Part shown: piece after piece, positions 59,673 through 64,000 of the stretch
How positions within the stretch are numbered: position 1 is the stretch's first letter
Layout: every line of letters begins with the position of its first letter
Assembly (NCBI RefSeq): GCF_004792655.1
Contig: NZ_SRZC01000007.1
Location: forward strand, 78,416 to 142,415
Origin: Palleniella muris
GTDB taxonomy: Bacteria > Bacteroidota > Bacteroidia > Bacteroidales > Bacteroidaceae
Direction: 5' to 3'
Length of the DNA: 64,000 bases
Notes under the pieces: model-generated
What the model was told of the DNA's origin: nothing
Seen by the model: the letters and a program-made list of their open reading frames with translations, nothing else
The model's database searches: none
Made by a program: the position numbers and the translations under genes

Positions 59673-62279
59673 TTAGAATTTGTATGTGACATTGAACATT
59701 CCGTTTGTGCCGTAAGCATAGAACTTCTTAGGGTTATTGTAGAAGCTGTATATACGCTGTCCGCTCATTGAGCCGTCATTGTTTGTGGTGTAGCCCTGAC
59801 GTGCCTGCTCATAACCTCCTGTGCAGATTTTCACATTGTTGAGGATGTTTGTCAGAGAAAGGTTAAAGGAGAGACTGCCTTTCTTCAGATAGATGTTCTT
59901 GCCGATAGAGCCGTCGACCATCCAGCCTCCCTTTCCGAGTGACTGTCCCGGCACATCAACGTTTGTTGTGATGTTTCCGTTCTCGTCCACACCTGTATTG
60001 ATAAGTCCTTGTGCTGCCAGGGAAGTCTCGTAGCGCAGAGGCATTGACCATGAGAGATAGATGCGGTCGTACCATTTTGCGGCGAGGTCTATGTACCAGC
60101 CGTTCATGTGGAAGCTCAGTCCGAGTGATGTTGCCGTGAGCGGAGTGCCGCTCTCGCGCATGTCTTTGCTGTAAACCGTTGTCTCTTTATATGTTCCTTC
60201 GGTTGAAAGCATGTATCTTGCGGTGTTGTTGTTGAGATACTTTGCATCGCTGATTGTACCGAGAGCCTCAAAGTCAAGGAATGATGTGAGTTTCACTCTT
60301 GCACCGAGTTCCGCACCGTAAGCTGCTTTATGTACACCTGTCATAGAAACATAGGTGAATGTGTTGTCATCATCGTAGTAGTAATTCTGCCACTCTGTAC
60401 CGTCAGTGATAAAGGTGTAGTAGCCAGAAGCGTTCATGGCGAGCCATGAGGTGGACATTTGGTAAGACAGTTCAACGTTTGTCACCATCTCGTTCTTCAG
60501 ATGTGTAACGAAATCGTTGCACATTTCCGGAGCAGCGAAAGCTGTGGAAGCCTGTGGCGCGCGTGACTCGAAGCTGCCACCGAGAGAGAGGGCATGCCCC
60601 TTGCCGAGATTGAAAGAGACAGCCGCTTTGGCTGTTCCCTCAAGGAAGCGTGCGATGCCAGACTTGCCATAGGAGTTGTTCTCTGCCAATCCGTGACGCA
60701 TCTTACCGTCGCGCTGCATGTCTGTATAGCCGAGCTTTCCTCCGAAGAAGAGGTGCGCACGACCGTGGTTTGCAGTGTATGCTGTCCATGCATTGGCCTT
60801 ATGGATGTTAATGTAGTAGTCATAACCAAACACATCACCCTCACGGACAACAGCATTAGGATTGTTGAGGTCATACTGCACCTTTGGTGAGTTGACACCG
60901 AATTTACTGATGGCATAAGTGTTTATGTTATGGAAAGATGACGAACCGAGAAGGTCCTCCATGCTCTGATAGTGGCGTCCGTTGTTTGCACCGAGTCCTA
61001 TGCCTGCTGTGAAATGACGCTTAGGGTCAATGTCGATGTTCAGTACAGAGTTCAACTGCAAGTTGAGAACGTCAATACGCTTTGCCTGAACGAAATACAT
61101 TGCATCAGCGCCGGCAGCGTTTGCTCCCTTGTTGGAAGCATAGAGACGATCCCAGTTGACCTGACGGTTAGCCTCAGAGTAGGCGAGATACTGGTAAGCG
61201 GAGTACCAGTTGCGTGGCACTTCCTGTCCAAACTCCGGAGCGAAGATTGTTCCCTGTGCGGCGTTGCGTGGGTTGTCAGGATTCCATACATCATAGAATG
61301 CCGACGGGAGTCTCTTCCAATAGTCCGGCTGAGGGTTGTCGGAGTTGTTGTAGTTGAGTTTCGTGCTCTTGTACATGGAATACCTTCCGCCAAGCGTAGT
61401 GGTAAGTTTGGCGTTGTCATTGATTTTGAAATCCCATGTAAACAGTCCTGACGGAGCGAAATCGTTTACGACGCGGGAGTTGCGGATTTTGCCATTCTGA
61501 TAGCCCCAGTAAGGGTTGTAGAAGTTTGAGTTGGCAAGCCAGTAGCTCTCGTCTGTACATCCAGCCTGACTGGCGCGCTCGGTAGGGTTACCCCATGTTG
61601 CGAAAGAGAGGCTGTGCCTGGTACCGAGCAGTTTCTCTACGCCGAAGAAATAGCTCAGAGAGTTATAGAATGTGCCCTTCACATAAGCAGTCTTGGTATT
61701 TGACCAGCGGTAGGTCAGCGACCCGGAAAAAGCCCATCCGTTGTTGTTGAATCCACTATTGTAAGTGTACATGGCCCGTGCAGTATAGTTGCGGTTGGCT
61801 CCTGCTATGCTTACACGATGTCCGGAAGGCATGGAGCCGGCACGGAAATTATAGTTGTTTGAGCCGCCCATGGCCGTCAGCGAGAACTGGTTGTCCTCGA
61901 AAGGCAAGGCAAATTCCACACTGCGTGTCTGGTTGTTGAGACCGCCGACGAGAGAATAGCGGAACTGTCCGCTTTCCATGTCGTTCAACTGCATGCCGTT
62001 GACATAAATGTCATTGTACTTCTGGTTGAATGCGCGATAGCGGAAACGCACTGGAGAGAAAGCGTAACCCACTTCTGAGGCATACGCATTGGAATTGGAA
62101 TTGAGGATTGTCACGCTCTGCGACATGTCGTCATCCTCTCCAAGCTGTGCCTCTGTGAAAGTAAACTGTGCTTCCTCGTCCACCGCAGACTCGATGGAAT
62201 CAGTCGCGTATGGCTTCTGTGCCATGGCAAACTGTCCCAGCGCTATCAGGGCAACGACAAGTGTTTGTTTCTTTTTCAT
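59673..62279 (-). CDS. TonB-dependent outer membrane receptor
   Basis: 868 residues with signal peptide MKKKQTLVVALIALGQFAMAQ, a short plug region (SVTILNSNSNAYASEVGYAFSPVRFRYRAFNQKYNDIYVNGMQLND) and a long beta barrel ending in YGTNGMFNVTYKF with terminal Phe. No large carboxypeptidase-like N-terminal domain is seen, unlike SusC. It heads the operon with two OB-fold-like lipoproteins, which suggests uptake of nucleic-acid products. Confidence 0.85.
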   Translation of the reverse strand: MKKKQTLVVALIALGQFAMAQKPYATDSIESAVDEEAQFTFTEAQLGEDDDMSQSVTILNSNSNAYASEVGYAFSPVRFRYRAFNQKYNDIYVNGMQLNDMESGQFRYSLVGGLNNQTRSVEFALPFEDNQFSLTAMGGSNNYNFRAGSMPSGHRVSIAGANRNYTARAMYTYNSGFNNNGWAFSGSLTYRWSNTKTAYVKGTFYNSLSYFFGVEKLLGTRHSLSFATWGNPTERASQAGCTDESYWLANSNFYNPYWGYQNGKIRNSRVVNDFAPSGLFTWDFKINDNAKLTTTLGGRYSMYKSTKLNYNNSDNPQPDYWKRLPSAFYDVWNPDNPRNAAQGTIFAPEFGQEVPRNWYSAYQYLAYSEANRQVNWDRLYASNKGANAAGADAMYFVQAKRIDVLNLQLNSVLNIDIDPKRHFTAGIGLGANNGRHYQSMEDLLGSSSFHNINTYAISKFGVNSPKVQYDLNNPNAVVREGDVFGYDYYINIHKANAWTAYTANHGRAHLFFGGKLGYTDMQRDGKMRHGLAENNSYGKSGIARFLEGTAKAAVSFNLGKGHALSLGGSFESRAPQASTAFAAPEMCNDFVTHLKNEMVTNVELSYQMSTSWLAMNASGYYTFITDGTEWQNYYYDDDNTFTYVSMTGVHKAAYGAELGARVKLTSFLDFEALGTISDAKYLNNNTARYMLSTEGTYKETTVYSKDMRESGTPLTATSLGLSFHMNGWYIDLAAKWYDRIYLSWSMPLRYETSLAAQGLINTGVDENGNITTNVDVPGQSLGKGGWMVDGSIGKNIYLKKGSLSFNLSLTNILNNVKICTGGYEQARQGYTTNNDGSMSGQRIYSFYNNPKKFYAYGTNGMFNVTYKF

Positions 62280-62317
62280 AGGTTCAATGATTGATGTGTG
62301 TTATTTTATTACGGTTG

Positions 62318-62325
62318 CAAAATTA
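62318..62325 (-). promoter_or_regulatory. promoter of TonB receptor operon
   Basis: CAAAATTA on the plus strand reads TAATTTTG on the minus strand, 39 nt upstream of the receptor start. No perfect -33 box. Confidence 0.55.
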
Positions 62326-62390
62326 AATGAAATTTCACGGAAAAACGAAAGTTTTCTGATATTTCTTTCTTACTTATGCATGTTTTTTGC

Positions 62391-62398
62391 TAATTTTG
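62391..62398 (+). promoter_or_regulatory. promoter of secreted nuclease/phosphatase gene
   Basis: TAATTTTG is a -7 box, 93 nt before ATG 62491. It is divergent from the receptor promoter, so both may respond to the same control. Confidence 0.6.
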
Positions 62399-62490
62399 CA
62401 TCAAAGAATTTGAAAAACAGCAAAAGCCAGTCTTTTTGCCTTACAAAATGACAAGCAGAGCAACATAATAATACGTAAAAATATACGACT

Positions 62491-63555
62491 ATGAAAAGAT
62501 TATCTCTTCTCACTTATTTCCTTTTTCTTGCCCTTGCCGTGTGCTTTGCGCAGAAGAAGTATTCAATGTATGCCATCGGTTTCTACAACCAGGAGAACCT
62601 CTTCGACACTTGCCATGACGAGGGCAAGCGCGACTACGATTTCCTTCCGACAGGCTCATACAAGTGGAACGGACTGAAGTACACTCACAAGTTAAGGAAC
62701 ATGGCTCGCGTACTTGCGGAAATGGCTACCGACAAGCTGCCTTACGGTTGTGCCTTCATAGGACTGTCGGAGGTGGAGAATGCAAAATGCCTTCAGGACC
62801 TTTGCGCCCAGGAACCGCTGAAGAAGCGCGATATGCAGTTCGTGCATTTCGAGGGCGTTGACAAGCGCGGTGTGGATGTTGCGGCACTGTATAATCCTAA
62901 GATGTTCAAGATTGACAACGATAAGACCAGCCTTGTGCCTTTTGAGCGTGAGGACACAACATTCTTTACCCGTGGCTTCCTTGTGGTGAGAGGAACAATA
63001 GCCGGTGACAAAGTGTGCTGCATAGTGTGCCATTTGCCTTCCCGTCTGCGTGGTGATGATTTCTATCGCGTAAGCGGAGCGCAGCAGTTGGCTAAGATTA
63101 AGGACAACATTCTGGCACAGGAGCCGGACACAAAGTTCTTCATCATGGGTGATATGAACGACGACCCGACAGACCGTTCCATGACAAAAGGCTTGCGTGG
63201 CAAGGAGAACATTGCCGAAGTTGGTGACGGAGATTTGTATAATCCGTGGATAAGTGTGCTGAAAAGCGGCACCGGAACCCTCAGGTACAATGGCGCATGG
63301 AATCTCTTCGACCAGATTCTTGTCACTCCGAACCTGCTTGTCAAGGACGGCGGCAAGGACTATCAGAAGGCTGTGATGAAGGATTGTGAGTCACTGAAAT
63401 ACTATAACCACCAGATTTTCCGTCGTGATTACCTCTTCCAGACAGAAGGAAAGTACAAGGGAAATCCTAAGCGCACGCATGCCGGAGGTCAGTGGCTTGA
63501 CGGCTATTCCGACCACCTTCCGGTGATTGTCTATGTCGTGAAAGAGAAGAAATAA
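62491..63555 (+). CDS. secreted endonuclease/exonuclease/phosphatase family protein
   Basis: Signal peptide MKRLSLLTYFLFLALAVCFAQ and 354 aa. GFYNQENLFD at the N terminus, GLSEVEN with the catalytic Glu, VCHLPSR, IMGDMNDDPTDRSM with the Asp-Asn pair, and GYSDHLPVIVYV with the catalytic Asp-His define the EEP fold. It hydrolyses phosphodiesters outside the cytoplasm. Divergent from the TonB receptor operon, it could release nucleotides for uptake. Confidence 0.9.
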   Translation: MKRLSLLTYFLFLALAVCFAQKKYSMYAIGFYNQENLFDTCHDEGKRDYDFLPTGSYKWNGLKYTHKLRNMARVLAEMATDKLPYGCAFIGLSEVENAKCLQDLCAQEPLKKRDMQFVHFEGVDKRGVDVAALYNPKMFKIDNDKTSLVPFEREDTTFFTRGFLVVRGTIAGDKVCCIVCHLPSRLRGDDFYRVSGAQQLAKIKDNILAQEPDTKFFIMGDMNDDPTDRSMTKGLRGKENIAEVGDGDLYNPWISVLKSGTGTLRYNGAWNLFDQILVTPNLLVKDGGKDYQKAVMKDCESLKYYNHQIFRRDYLFQTEGKYKGNPKRTHAGGQWLDGYSDHLPVIVYVVKEKK

Positions 63556-63562
63556 AGTTTGA

Positions 63563-63614
63563 TTATGCGTCATAACCTGTGGTTTCCATTACCTAAAGGT
63601 TATGACGCATTTTC
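63563..63614 (+). terminator. terminator of secreted nuclease gene
   Basis: ATGCGTCATAACCT (63565-63578) and AGGTTATGACGCAT (63596-63610) form a 14-bp stem, followed by TTTCGGTTTTTATTG. Confidence 0.85.
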
Positions 63615-63665
63615 GGTTTTTATTGAGTTTAGGTTAGAAAACTCACAGCATTATTGTCATTTATA

Positions 63666-63714
63666 ATAACAGACAGTGAAACTCTTATGGACTTTCACTG
63701 TCTGTTATTATTAC
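63666..63714. terminator. hairpin/terminator
   Basis: AATAACAGACAGTGAAA and TTTCACTGTCTGTTATT form a 17-bp stem around CTCTTATGGAC, followed by ATTACAAC. It lies between convergent genes and may serve the minus-strand gene to its right. Confidence 0.8.
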
Positions 63715-63753
63715 AACTTCTTCAAGGTTAAGTCATTTGCTAAGACATAATAT

Positions 63754-64000
63754 CTACAGACTTAATAGTCTCTTGACTTCCTCTGCAGACAAACCTGTCG
63801 CAATAGCCATGATGTCTATGCTTGTGCCGGCTTTCTGCATGCGTATGAGGGTGTCACGTTTTTCTTTCTCTGCACCTTCTGCCATTCCTTTCTCCATACC
63901 TTCCGCAATGCCTTTCTCCATACCTTCTGCCATACCTTCTGCCATACCTTTCGCATAACCATGCCTGTGGGCACTGTTGTAGTAAGTCTTCTCCGTGCGG
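63754..64000 (-). CDS. C-terminal end of Rpn/PD-(D/E)XK nuclease family transposase, partial
   Basis: The minus-strand frame is open from 64000 to the stop at 63754 and continues past the right edge. It reads EKTYYNSAHRHGYAKG, then repeated MAEGMEKG-type octads and an end with IDIMAIATGLSAEEVKRLL. This repeat-rich linker plus terminal helix pair is typical of the C terminus of Rpn-type recombination-promoting nucleases (annotated as transposases) in Bacteroidota. The catalytic domain would lie outside the window. Confidence 0.7.
   Translation of the reverse strand, partial: RTEKTYYNSAHRHGYAKGMAEGMAEGMEKGIAEGMEKGMAEGAEKEKRDTLIRMQKAGTSIDIMAIATGLSAEEVKRLLSL

Overview
The window is a piece of a Bacteroidota chromosome, most likely Prevotella or a close relative. 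It has TAnnTTTG-type -7 boxes (sigma-ABfr) before several genes, SusC/TonB-style receptors, SSC-type lipoprotein signals, an LpxA-like acyltransferase, and an endonuclease whose C-terminal tail ends like many Prevotella secreted proteins. The genus is inferred from gene style only. Layout: about 1-33.4 kb is an integrated mobile element that runs off the left edge; about 33.6-64 kb is ordinary chromosome. The element's right end is a tyrosine recombinase (32098-33375, minus strand) pointing away from tRNA-Phe(GAA), whose 3' end faces the integrase and is the probable attachment site. Almost every element gene is on the plus strand, small and tightly packed (ATGA and TAATG overlaps). The set looks like the early or accessory part of a large temperate phage or phage-like element: acidic hypothetical proteins, zinc-ribbon proteins, DUF4406, a Tad2-like (DUF2829) domain, a possible AEP-type primase, a broken RtcB ligase, a radical SAM enzyme, a TIGR02757 protein, RNase H, a DPPH methyltransferase, an SPFH lipoprotein and three tRNA or tRNA-like genes. 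No capsid, tail, terminase or relaxase gene is visible in the window. The centrepiece is at 12.1-14.7 kb. A 420-residue reverse transcriptase that I cannot place in a known class (motifs SDLSKYFD, KQG, YSDD) is followed by a 1.36-kb stretch with no gene. That stretch contains eight evenly spaced structured RNA units. Each unit is a three-tier nested hairpin whose stem sequence is unrelated from unit to unit but whose pairing is preserved. Each is followed by the same 16-nt motif (consensus ATYGR-N5-AWWNAG), and most motifs by a further small hairpin. The eight motifs lie 159-181 nt apart. I know of no described retron, DGR, CRISPR, integron or group II intron layout that matches, and I regard RT plus array as the best candidate for a new system here. 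Just upstream is a DGR-type variable protein (10576-11241) with a clear C-terminal variable repeat but no template repeat in the window. Chromosomal part: tRNA-Phe and tRNA-Pro(CGG); trpS; an RND efflux operon with a PII-like partner; secreted endonuclease I; a one-component AraC regulator with a beta-propeller sensor; a DHFR-fold protein; an ABC-F ATPase with a structured leader; a secreted DRGH nuclease; a second RND efflux operon ending in an lpxA-like gene; a TonB receptor operon with two OB-fold-like lipoproteins, divergent from a secreted endonuclease/exonuclease/phosphatase; and the C-terminal end of an Rpn-type nuclease at the right edge.
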